Both the position numbers and the translations under genes were made by a program. Below are positions 1-6,963 of a stretch of 10,818 bases of DNA, one piece after another (position 1 is the first letter of the stretch; every line of letters starts with the position of its first letter). The DNA is from Candidatus Binatus soli. GTDB lineage: Bacteria; Desulfobacterota; Binatia; Binatales; Binataceae. The notes under the pieces are model-generated. The model was given only the letters and a program-made list of their open reading frames with translations. It did no database searches and had not been told where the DNA came from. The stretch spans positions 22,786 to 33,603 of the forward strand of contig DLMJ01000002.1 in assembly GCA_002479255.1 (NCBI GenBank), written 5' to 3'.

Positions 1-42
1 GCGCCGCGCTGTGCTAGAGTATGATGTTGGCGGGTTAAGCTG

Positions 43-357
43 ATGTTTCGATCGATGCTTCGCATGCAACTCCTCGGGCCGATGCAACTGAGCCGGCTGG
101 TGATGTACCTGCCGCAGTTCGTACGCTTGTTCTATCGGCTGATCACTGACGAACGCGTGCCGGTGCTGGCGAAAATGGTGCCGTGGATGGGGCTGCTGCT
201 TATGCTGACGCCTCCGGCGCTCGAGCTCGACATGATTCCGATAGTCGGCGAACTCGACTGGATTCTTATCGGCTACCTCTCGCTCAAAGTCTTCATCTGG
301 CTCTGCCCGCCCGACGTTGTGCGGGAACACGTCAGCCTAATCGGGCGTGGCGAATAG
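43..357 (+). CDS. Small DUF1232/YkvA-like membrane protein
   Basis: A 104-residue hydrophobic protein of unknown function. Residues about 25-75 read like the DUF1232 (YkvA) domain: an FYRLITDERVPVLAK stretch followed by a hydrophobic helix and then the family-like IPIVGELDWILIGY segment, where the family usually has a Pro-Asp-hydrophobic-Pro-hydrophobic-Gly-hydrophobic-Asp pattern. The second half holds one or two probable membrane helices. The start ATG is the first in frame after a stop at 22-24; no good Shine-Dalgarno is visible, and ATG at 58 is a possible alternative. A TATGAT hexamer at 20-25 could be a -10 element, but any -35 would lie outside the window. The gene ends 12 bases before the UPF0182 gene, so the two are likely co-transcribed. 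The family assignment is from motif recognition; the function is unknown. Confidence 0.75.
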   Translation: MFRSMLRMQLLGPMQLSRLVMYLPQFVRLFYRLITDERVPVLAKMVPWMGLLLMLTPPALELDMIPIVGELDWILIGYLSLKVFIWLCPPDVVREHVSLIGRGE

Positions 358-369
358 CGCAGCACGCTG

Positions 370-3123
370 ATGCGACCCCGCGTAATCCTGATCAGCCTCG
401 CCGTTGTCGTTATCATCGCGCTCGTTGCGCTGAGCCTGGCTGACCAGCTGCTGGTCGACTACCTGTGGTTCGGAAGACTCGGCTACGGCGGAGTTTTCAA
501 TACAACCGTCGTCGCGGAAATCGCGATCTTCGCGATCGTGTGGCTGGTCGCGTTCGTCGCGATCTTCGTGAGCGGGTTGATTGCGATCGGCTCGAGCCGC
601 GATCGCGAGCGGCTGCGTGTGGTGCGCCGTCCCGACGAGATGGTCGAGGTTAATCTGCCCGAGCTGATTCGCGCGCTCGGCGAACGCGTGCCGTGGCGCG
701 TGATCGTCGCCTGCGGTGCGGCCCTGCTGGCGGTGTTCGCGGCGCAAGGCGAGGCTGCCAGCTGGGATACTTACCTCAAGGGTCTCTACGGGGTGCCGTT
801 CGGAATCGCCGAGCAGGCGTTCGGCAACGACATCGGCTTCTACGTTTTCACGATGCCGCTGCTCGAGGAAATCCGCGATCTGTTCCTGATGCTCATCGTG
901 CTGGCGGCCGCGATTGCGATCGCGGTCTATTGGGCGCGCGGCGCGCTCGACTTCAAGGAATCGCCGCCGCGCGTGTCGCCGGGCGCGGCGGGCCATCTGT
1001 CGGTGCTGCTGGGGCTGTTCTTCGTGCAGCGGGCGATGAGTTACTGGCTCGGCCGCTTCGACTTGCTGCTGCATACCGACGGCGTCGTATTCGGACTGCG
1101 CTACGTCGATCGCATCCTGTGGCAGCCCGGGCTGTGGCTGCTGGTGGCGCTGTCGTTGGCGGCCGCCGTGATGTGCATGTTCAACGCGCGCGAGGGCGGA
1201 CTGAGGATTCCGGTCGCCGCGTTCGTTATCGTGTTCGGGCCCGCACTCATCATGAATTTTATCCAGCCGGTGATCGAGCGCTTGTGGGTCAAGCCCGACG
1301 AGCTTCGGGTCGAGCGTCCGTACCTGCAACGCAACATCGAGGCGACGCGGCATGCGTACAAGCTCGACACCGTTGACGTGAAACCGTTTGCAGGGCAGGG
1401 CACGCTCACGCCCGCGGCGCTCGAAGAGGATTCGGCGACGGTCAAGAACATCCGCCTGTGGGACCCGCGCCCGCTAATCGACACCTACCGCCAGTTGCAG
1501 GAAATTCGCACCTACTACGATTTTCGCGACGTCGACATCGATCGCTACTGGATCGAGGGCAAGTACACCGAGGTGATGCTTTCGCCGCGCGAGATGAATC
1601 TCGAACAGCTGCCCGAAACCGCGCAGACCTGGGTCAACCAGCATCTCAAGTTCACCCACGGCGCCGGGCTGGCGATGAGCCCGGTCAACCGGAAGGACAC
1701 CGAGGGACTGCCGGTGTTCTATATCAAGGATATTCCGGCGGTGTCGGACGTGGGGCTGAAGGTTGACCAGCCGGCGATTTACTTTGGCGAGGGGCGCGAC
1801 AGTTACGCCGTCGTCGATTCCGCGACGCCCGAGTTCGACTATCCCAAGGGGGCAGACAACGTATTTTCGTATTATGCGGGATCGGGCGGCGTGCCGGTGG
1901 CGGGATTTTTCCGCCGGCTGCTGTTCAGCATCTTCTTTCGCGACATCAATCTGCTCGTCACCGAGAATATCGTGGCGAACAGCAAGATCATGATCCGGCG
2001 CAACATCGCAAGCCGAATTGCGTACCTCGCGCCGTTCCTGAACCTCGACCGCGATCCGTACGCCGTGGTTCTCAACGGCCGCATGGTGTGGATCGTTGAC
2101 TGCTATACCACCAGCGATCACTACCCGTACTCGCAGCGCAACGCCGATGGGATCAACTACCTCCGCAATTCGGTCAAGGTGGTGGTCGATGCGTACACCG
2201 GCGACACCGATTTTTACGTGGCGGATCCCGAAGACCCGGTCATCAAGACGTGGCAGCGCGTGTTCCCCGCGATGTTCAAGCCGATGTCGGCGATGCCGGC
2301 GGAATTGCGCACGCACATCCGCTATCCGGAAGATTTTTTTCTGATTCAGGCCGACACTTTCCGCACCTATCACATGACCGATCCGCAGGTCTTCTATAAC
2401 CGCGAGGACCTGTGGGGATTTCCGCGCGAAAACTACGCCGGGCAGACGGTGCCCATGTCGCCCTACTACGTGATCATGCGGCTGCCGGGCGAGACGCAGG
2501 CGGAATACATGTTGATGCTGCCGATGGTGCCGTCGGGACGCGACAACATGATTGCGTGGATGGCCGCGCGCTGCGACGGGGCGGATTACGGTCATCTGTT
2601 CGAGTATGCATTTTCCAAGGACAAACTCATCTACGGCCCCTACCAGATTCAGGCGCGCATCAATCAGAATCCCGAAATTTCGCGGCAACTTTCGCTGTGG
2701 AATCAGATGGGTTCGAAGGTCCTGCTCGGCAACCTGCTCGTGATACCCGTCCAGGACTCGCTGCTCTACGTCGAGCCGCTGTTCATCCGCGCCGAGAACG
2801 GCCAGTTGCCGGAGTTGCAGCGGGTGGTCGCGTCTTACAGCGATCGCGTGGTGATGGGCGATACGCTCGACCTGACGTTGGCGGCGTTGTTCACGAACCA
2901 GGGCCCGCCGGGGCAGACGATCGCCAAGGCGATCATGAATGAGGCGGCCCCGCAGTCGATCGGCGCGGGCACGGGCGCGCCCAAGGCCGACATGCAGAGC
3001 GCGGCGCAGCACTACAATCGCGCGCTGGACGCGATTCGCGCGGGCGATTGGACTGCGTTTGGTGCGGAGATGAAGCAGCTCGGCGACGAGCTGTCAAAGC
3101 CGTCGGATTCCGGACATCCCTGA
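370..3123 (+). CDS. UPF0182 family (COG1615) large membrane protein
   Basis: A 917-residue integral membrane protein of the conserved but uncharacterised UPF0182 family, full length for that family. About seven membrane helices occupy the first third (roughly residues 5-24, 45-73, 109-126, 171-189, 210-228, 254-271 and 279-298), followed by a soluble domain of about 600 residues that is probably outside the cytoplasmic membrane. Family-typical segments seen are DYLWFGRLGY near residue 30, NDIGFYVFTMPLL near 159, and ELRVERPYLQRNIEATRHAY at about 311-330. The C-terminus carries the family-like YNRALDAIRAGDW motif. The start ATG leads directly into the first helix, 12 bases after the upstream gene; the ribosome-binding site is weak, which fits translational coupling. 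No biochemical role is known for this family and none is asserted here. The reading frame is intact. Confidence 0.93.
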   Translation: MRPRVILISLAVVVIIALVALSLADQLLVDYLWFGRLGYGGVFNTTVVAEIAIFAIVWLVAFVAIFVSGLIAIGSSRDRERLRVVRRPDEMVEVNLPELIRALGERVPWRVIVACGAALLAVFAAQGEAASWDTYLKGLYGVPFGIAEQAFGNDIGFYVFTMPLLEEIRDLFLMLIVLAAAIAIAVYWARGALDFKESPPRVSPGAAGHLSVLLGLFFVQRAMSYWLGRFDLLLHTDGVVFGLRYVDRILWQPGLWLLVALSLAAAVMCMFNAREGGLRIPVAAFVIVFGPALIMNFIQPVIERLWVKPDELRVERPYLQRNIEATRHAYKLDTVDVKPFAGQGTLTPAALEEDSATVKNIRLWDPRPLIDTYRQLQEIRTYYDFRDVDIDRYWIEGKYTEVMLSPREMNLEQLPETAQTWVNQHLKFTHGAGLAMSPVNRKDTEGLPVFYIKDIPAVSDVGLKVDQPAIYFGEGRDSYAVVDSATPEFDYPKGADNVFSYYAGSGGVPVAGFFRRLLFSIFFRDINLLVTENIVANSKIMIRRNIASRIAYLAPFLNLDRDPYAVVLNGRMVWIVDCYTTSDHYPYSQRNADGINYLRNSVKVVVDAYTGDTDFYVADPEDPVIKTWQRVFPAMFKPMSAMPAELRTHIRYPEDFFLIQADTFRTYHMTDPQVFYNREDLWGFPRENYAGQTVPMSPYYVIMRLPGETQAEYMLMLPMVPSGRDNMIAWMAARCDGADYGHLFEYAFSKDKLIYGPYQIQARINQNPEISRQLSLWNQMGSKVLLGNLLVIPVQDSLLYVEPLFIRAENGQLPELQRVVASYSDRVVMGDTLDLTLAALFTNQGPPGQTIAKAIMNEAAPQSIGAGTGAPKADMQSAAQHYNRALDAIRAGDWTAFGAEMKQLGDELSKPSDSGHP

Positions 3124-3135
3124 CAGAAGCGCGCG

Positions 3136-3153
3136 CGCATCGCGAACGATGCG
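3136..3153. repeat. GC-rich hairpin just after UPF0182 gene
   Basis: The arms CGCATCG (3136-3142) and CGATGCG (3147-3153) are perfectly complementary around a CGAA loop, 13 bases after the UPF0182 stop codon. There is no T-run after it, so it is more likely a transcript-end stabiliser or Rho-assisted stop than a classical terminator. Confidence 0.45.
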
Positions 3154-3172
3154 GGCGAACCTGAGCCTTGAC

Positions 3173-3194
3173 CCCCTTCCCATGTGGGAAGGGG
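3173..3194. terminator. Strong inverted repeat, possible terminator of the UPF0182 operon
   Basis: The arms CCCCTTCCCA and TGGGAAGGGG form a perfect 10-base-pair stem around TG (in practice nine pairs and a four-base loop). It lies about 50 bases after the UPF0182 stop and 120 bases before the kinase gene. Position and stability suit a transcription terminator, but neither strand has a T-run after the stem, so Rho-independent function is doubtful. It could instead be a dispersed intergenic palindromic repeat. Confidence 0.45.
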
Positions 3195-3229
3195 AACAAT
3201 TGCGCGCGAAACAGTTTATCTCCACACAA

Positions 3230-3277
3230 AATGTTCTTTGCGTAACTGGACGCGCGCTGTATCTCCCTTAGAACATT
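3230..3277. promoter_or_regulatory. Spaced inverted repeat upstream of the two-component genes
   Basis: AATGTTCT (3230-3237) is matched by its exact reverse complement AGAACATT (3270-3277), 40 bases centre to centre, close to four helical turns. It sits 38-85 bases before the kinase start in the most AT-rich part of this gap. This could be a pair of operator half-sites for the downstream regulator, but an eight-base match at free spacing in a 190-base gap is not rare by chance. No convincing -35/-10 pair was found. Confidence 0.25.
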
Positions 3278-3314
3278 CGTTTTCCTCTGTCATTCTGAAG
3301 GCGGAGCCACCGAC

Positions 3315-5000
3315 TTGGCAAACGCTTTGAAACAACGCAATCAACTGGCGCTTGTCGCGCCGCAACCTGCATCGCGTCAAACATCTTTCAGCGATCGGAT
3401 CGTCGCCATCGCCGAGCTTGGCGCCGGGACACTCGCGGCCGAGCGATGCGCGATCGCGTTTCCCGCCAGTGGCGTGGGCACCGACAACGTGGTGTTCGCG
3501 CCACACGGAGATTCACGATGGGACGCGGTGGTGAAGGCGGTCCTCGTTGCACTCGACAACCGGCTCGGTGACGCGGTCGCGGCAGAAGGGTTGAAGCGAG
3601 CGCGTGGAGCGCCGGGTTCAATCGAATCGATTGAAAGGGTTGCGCTGAGTGCGCGGGAAATCGACGCAATCGCCCGGATCGAAAAAATAGACGGGCGCCA
3701 GATAGCCGCGTCGGCGTTCATCGACGGCGTGAGCGCGGTGCGAATCGCGATGGTGGCGCGGGCGGATCGCGCCCGCGGCGAACTTGAAGCATCGCTTGAA
3801 CTTATGGCGCGCGCCGTCTTCGCCGAGCTGGCGTTGGCTGCCGCGCGCGCGTCGCTTGAATTCTGGCGGACCCACGGCGCCGAGAGCGGCCGCCAGACCG
3901 TCGAGGCAAAGCGAGAGTTGCTCCGCGAGCGGGCGGCGACGAATCACCTGGACAAGGCGGTTGCGGCGGCGCGGCGTGCGCCGACGACCCATCGGTTCAG
4001 CCGCTTCGGCGAACTCGTCGCGGGCGGGGCCGGCTTCGATCAATGGGTGGTTGCGGTCGCGGAAGGTGGCGCATTGACGATAGCCGCATCGTCGTCCGGG
4101 CTGAAGGAATTCGATTTGGGTGAGGCTCACAGCGCGCTTGGGGAAAGTTTCCGGCGCCGTATCGTGATTGCGCGCTGGCGCGATCGCGACGCGGGCATCG
4201 TCGATCGCGCCCAACAATCTTCCGAAGACAGAATGTTCGTTGGTTCGTATGTGTGTATCCCGTTCGAGGCCGGCGCGATCGCGCTGGCGTCGCGCGATGG
4301 GCGCGCATCCGCATCCAGGGCGGAGGCGATCGTCGAGCGACTGGCTCCAATCGCAGCGAACTGGGTGATGGAGCGGGAGGCCGCGCGGCGGAGCCTCCTG
4401 GTGCGCCAGCTCGCGCTCAGAATGTTTGCTGCGATCGACGAGGAGCGCGCCAGAATCGCACGCGACCTGCACGACGATCAGGCGCAGTTGCTGGCGGCGG
4501 CGAAAATTGCGCTCGAGGGCCGGCGCGAGGCGGCGCGCGCGATCTTCAAGCAGGTCGAGGCGGAGTTGCGCCGCAAGACGCGCGAACTTCGTCCAATCAC
4601 GATCGGAGACGCTTCGCTCGACGAGGCAATCGAGAGCGAGTTCGCGCGGCTGCATCGCGCGGGCGTAACGGCGAAGTTAGTTCACTTGGTTCACGATGGC
4701 GCGGCGGAGAAAATCTCGCGCCCGGTGCAGCAGCTATGCTTCCAGGTCGTTCGTGAGACGCTGTCCAACGTGATTCGGCATGCGCGCGCGAAGTCGGTCC
4801 AAATCACGATCGAAAGCACCGATGCGGCAGCGCGCGTCTCGGTTACTGACGACGGCTGCAGCATCGGCGCCAACATCAAGGGCGAGGGGACTGGCTTGGC
4901 GGGTGCACGGGAGCGGCTGGAGTTGATGGGCGGGAGCTTGACGGTGGAATCGCGGGCAGGCCGCACGACGGTCATCGCCGAAATCCCGGAGTCCGCGTGA
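3315..5000 (+). CDS. Soluble NarL-type sensor histidine kinase (HisKA_3 + HATPase_c)
   Basis: A 561-residue sensor kinase of the NarL/DegS class (HisKA_3), which autophosphorylates on His and passes the phosphate to the regulator encoded next to it. The phospho-acceptor motif is ARDLHDDQAQ with His386; the Gln five residues later is the position linked to phosphatase activity in this class. The HATPase domain follows, with N-box ETLSN (481-485), DDG (512-514) and GTGLAGARERL (from about 525). No membrane segment or signal peptide is visible, so it is probably cytosolic. The 350-residue N-terminal part looks like two degenerate GAF-like regions (about 20-165 and 205-350), but I see no named ligand motif. 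I chose TTG at 3315 because AAGGCGGAG at 3298-3306 puts a ribosome-binding site 8 bases before it. The stop overlaps the regulator's ATG by one base. Confidence 0.9.
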   Translation: MANALKQRNQLALVAPQPASRQTSFSDRIVAIAELGAGTLAAERCAIAFPASGVGTDNVVFAPHGDSRWDAVVKAVLVALDNRLGDAVAAEGLKRARGAPGSIESIERVALSAREIDAIARIEKIDGRQIAASAFIDGVSAVRIAMVARADRARGELEASLELMARAVFAELALAAARASLEFWRTHGAESGRQTVEAKRELLRERAATNHLDKAVAAARRAPTTHRFSRFGELVAGGAGFDQWVVAVAEGGALTIAASSSGLKEFDLGEAHSALGESFRRRIVIARWRDRDAGIVDRAQQSSEDRMFVGSYVCIPFEAGAIALASRDGRASASRAEAIVERLAPIAANWVMEREAARRSLLVRQLALRMFAAIDEERARIARDLHDDQAQLLAAAKIALEGRREAARAIFKQVEAELRRKTRELRPITIGDASLDEAIESEFARLHRAGVTAKLVHLVHDGAAEKISRPVQQLCFQVVRETLSNVIRHARAKSVQITIESTDAAARVSVTDDGCSIGANIKGEGTGLAGARERLELMGGSLTVESRAGRTTVIAEIPESA

Positions 5001-5656
5001 TGGAAAATCACCAGCGGATTCGCGTGCTGCTCGCCGATGACCATCGGATCTTTCGCGAGGCGCTGCGGATGGTGCTCGCGGCCGAGTGCGAGGTGGTCGC
5101 GGAAGCATCCGATGGCGAACAGGCCGTCGCGATTGCCGCGCAACTGAAGCCGGATGTGGTGGTGATGGACGTCGGGATGCCGGGGATCGGGGGACTTGCC
5201 GCGGCGCGTCGAATCGGCAAGGAAGTGCCGGCGTGCAAAGTGCTGGTGCTCAGCCAATACGACGACGAGGAATACGTGTTGGAGGCGCTCGGCGAAGCGG
5301 GCTGTGCGGGCTATATGGCCAAGACCGACGCGGCGGCCGAATTGCTGAGCGCGGTGCGGGCAGTTCACTCCGGGCGGCGCTACCTGAGCCCCACGATCGC
5401 GCCAATCGTGCTCGCGCGGCTGCGGACGGGCGCGCCTGCGAACGCGTCGCGCGCGGCGAATCCGACGCGACGGGAGCGCGAAGTGCTCAAGCTGATAGGC
5501 GAGGGCGCGACTACCAAGGAGGTCGCGCAACGACTCGGCATCAGCGTGAAGACAGCGCAAGCGCATCGCAACAACCTCAAGCAGAAGCTCGAGCTGCGCT
5601 CGACGGCGGCGATGGTGCGATATGCGATCAAGCACAAACTGATTCGCATCGATTGA
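5000..5656 (+). CDS. NarL/FixJ-family response regulator
   Basis: A 218-residue DNA-binding response regulator, the expected length for the class. The receiver domain (about 6-122) has the acidic pair Asp13-Asp14, phospho-acceptor Asp57 in VVMDVGMPG, switch residue Ser85, Tyr105 and the conserved Lys108. A LuxR-type helix-turn-helix follows at about 154-213 (PTRREREVLKLIGEGATTKE, then a recognition helix in SVKTAQAHRNNLKQKL). It is the evident partner of the upstream kinase: ATG at 5000 overlaps the kinase TGA in the arrangement TGATG, with CCGGAG just upstream, so the two are translationally coupled. A GTG three bases earlier is an alternative start. The targets are unknown; candidates are its own promoter and the adjacent nitroreductase gene. 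Confidence 0.94.
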   Translation: MENHQRIRVLLADDHRIFREALRMVLAAECEVVAEASDGEQAVAIAAQLKPDVVVMDVGMPGIGGLAAARRIGKEVPACKVLVLSQYDDEEYVLEALGEAGCAGYMAKTDAAAELLSAVRAVHSGRRYLSPTIAPIVLARLRTGAPANASRAANPTRREREVLKLIGEGATTKEVAQRLGISVKTAQAHRNNLKQKLELRSTAAMVRYAIKHKLIRID

Positions 5657-5704
5657 GCACGGGGCGCCGACCGAGTAACAATCCACAGCCGGAGCAGCTT
5701 AACG

Positions 5705-6385
5705 ATGGCGGAAATAGGACTCTTCGAGGCAATTTACTCGGCGCGATCGCTCAGGCGATTCAAACCCGATCCGGTTCCCGACGATGTAATCACCAAGGTG
5801 CTCGACGCGGCGATTCGCGCGCCGTCGGGCAGCAACCAACAGAGTTGGGAGTTCGTGGTCATCAAGGACGCGGCGCAGCGCAAAAAGATCGGCGACGTGT
5901 ATCGCAAGGGCGGCGAAATTTTGGTGGCGCTCTACGCCAATCGCGTCAAGCCCGCGCACATGAGCGAGGACGCCTACCGGAGACTGAGGGCGTCGGCAAC
6001 CTACCTGCTCGATCACATGGCCGACGCCCCGGTGCTGTTGATCGCGTGCCTGAAACAGACCGCGCCGGCGGGAGCGCCGCCCAAGCTTCCGCCCGAGGTG
6101 GCCGCGGCGATGAAGAGGCAGGCGCGGATCTCAGGCTCGAGCATCTATCCCGCCGTGCAGAACATTATTCTCGCCTGCCGCGGACTGGGTCTCGGCACGG
6201 TGCTCACGACGATTCACACCTATTTCGAGGACGAGGTGAAGGCGATATTGGGGCTGCCGCGCGAAGTGCAGACGTACGCGCTGATGCCGATCGGATATCC
6301 GCAGGGGAAGTTCGGACCGATCAAGCGCCGGCCCGTGAGCGAGGTCGCGTACCTGGACAAATACGGCAACCATTGGAAGAGCTGA
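5705..6385 (+). CDS. Nitroreductase family FMN-dependent oxidoreductase
   Basis: A 226-residue protein of the nitroreductase fold, a family of FMN-dependent homodimeric enzymes that reduce nitro compounds, quinones or enones with NAD(P)H. Signatures in order: SARSLRRFKPDPVPDD (residues 12-27, containing the Arg residues that usually contact the FMN phosphate), RAPSGSNQQSWEFVV (38-52), GLGLGTVL (160-167), and the C-terminal MPIGYPQGKFGPIKRRP segment from residue 194. The ATG is preceded by GGAG at 5691-5694. It begins 48 bases after the response regulator on the same strand, so it may belong to that transcript and be its target, although a separate promoter in the short gap cannot be excluded. 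The natural substrate cannot be read from the sequence. No terminator is visible in the 99 bases before the convergent gene. Confidence 0.92.
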   Translation: MAEIGLFEAIYSARSLRRFKPDPVPDDVITKVLDAAIRAPSGSNQQSWEFVVIKDAAQRKKIGDVYRKGGEILVALYANRVKPAHMSEDAYRRLRASATYLLDHMADAPVLLIACLKQTAPAGAPPKLPPEVAAAMKRQARISGSSIYPAVQNIILACRGLGLGTVLTTIHTYFEDEVKAILGLPREVQTYALMPIGYPQGKFGPIKRRPVSEVAYLDKYGNHWKS

Positions 6386-6484
6386 GCGCGGCGCGCTTTA
6401 CGGAGGCGATCGAAGGGCCGTCCGGGGATCACCAGGCGCCTCGTCTTTTGTCGCGAAGTGTCAATCGGGTTCGCCCGTGGACTA

Positions 6485-6946
6485 TCAGTGCGGTTCGTCG
6501 CGAAGATCCTCGGTGACTTTGCCGGCGAGGTGCCGGACCTGGTCGTGTTGCGAGAGCAATGAGGCGAGCACCGCGGGGTCGGGCTTGCCACCGAGGCGGT
6601 ACGCGTCGGCGGCGTGCGCGAATCGTTCGTAGGCGTTCAGCAGGCGGACGAAATCGCGATGCGAGCGCAGCGACGACTCGCGGGGCGTCGATGATGAGAA
6701 CGCGTTGGCCTTGTTGAAGGCGTAGTAGAACTCGCCCATCTCTTCGGACGACAGTTGGCGATCGTCGAGCTTGAAATAGGTGCGGCAGTAATCCGCCAGC
6801 TTGTCGGACAGATCGGAAAGCAGCGACACGTTCGCCGTCATCGTGCGATGGTAGTCGGACGAATAGCATGCGGTGGCCGCAGCGATGGCAATCGCCAGAA
6901 AAAAGACGGGCCGGCGAAGAGCGGCCCGCCGAAATGATTTCAACAA
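6485..6946 (-). CDS. Putative small helical lipoprotein, unknown function
   Basis: Encodes about 153 residues. The N-terminus looks like a lipoprotein signal: positive residues (KSFRRAALRR), a hydrophobic run (PVFFLAIAIAAA) and a weak lipobox ATAC with Cys27. The mature part is polar and probably helical (for example DLSDKLADYCRTYFKLDD and LLSQHDQVRHLAGKVTEDL), and I do not recognise the family. The only starts that keep the signal are the TTG codons at 6946-6944 and 6943-6941; AAAGGG lies about 12 bases upstream of the first. An in-frame ATG further on (MTANV) would lose the signal peptide. It lies 17 bases downstream of the dienelactone hydrolase gene on the same strand. Unusually, a strong terminator-like hairpin overlaps the signal-peptide codons. 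Existence of the coding region is likely; the exact start and expression are uncertain. Confidence 0.6.
   Translation of the reverse strand: MLKSFRRAALRRPVFFLAIAIAAATACYSSDYHRTMTANVSLLSDLSDKLADYCRTYFKLDDRQLSSEEMGEFYYAFNKANAFSSSTPRESSLRSHRDFVRLLNAYERFAHAADAYRLGGKPDPAVLASLLSQHDQVRHLAGKVTEDLRDEPH
6899..6930 (-). terminator. Intrinsic terminator-like hairpin after the dienelactone hydrolase gene
   Basis: On the minus strand, CGGGCCG (6928-6922) pairs with CGGCCCG (6913-6907) around an eight-base loop. Two further pairs (one G-U) extend the stem to nine. Six T residues (6904-6899) follow immediately, giving the classical GC stem plus U-run. It starts 33 bases past the hydrolase stop codon, where a terminator is expected, but it also lies within the signal-peptide codons of the next gene. 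Confidence 0.75.
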
Positions 6947-6963
6947 AACACGACCACGCCCTT

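Noticed and set aside
1474..3012. A 512-codon open frame antisense to the UPF0182 gene, and a similar 338-codon one at 337-1353
   Set aside because: Low-complexity Arg/His-rich translations typical of the antisense frame of a GC-rich gene; the sense strand encodes a clear full-length family member.
3217..3228. TTTATCTCCACA as a possible DnaA box
   Set aside because: It needs a two-base insertion relative to TTATCCACA and is isolated.
3618..4655. A 345-codon open frame antisense to the histidine kinase
   Set aside because: Arg-rich shadow of the kinase coding frame with no family-like motif.
6386..6484. A terminator between the convergent nitroreductase and lipoprotein genes
   Set aside because: Only a four-pair stem (CGGG-TTCG-CCCG) was found, with no T-run on either strand.
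5086..6516. A 476-codon plus-strand open frame spanning the response regulator and nitroreductase
   Set aside because: It is an alternative frame, rich in Arg and Gly, overlapping two well-supported genes; no recognisable domain.
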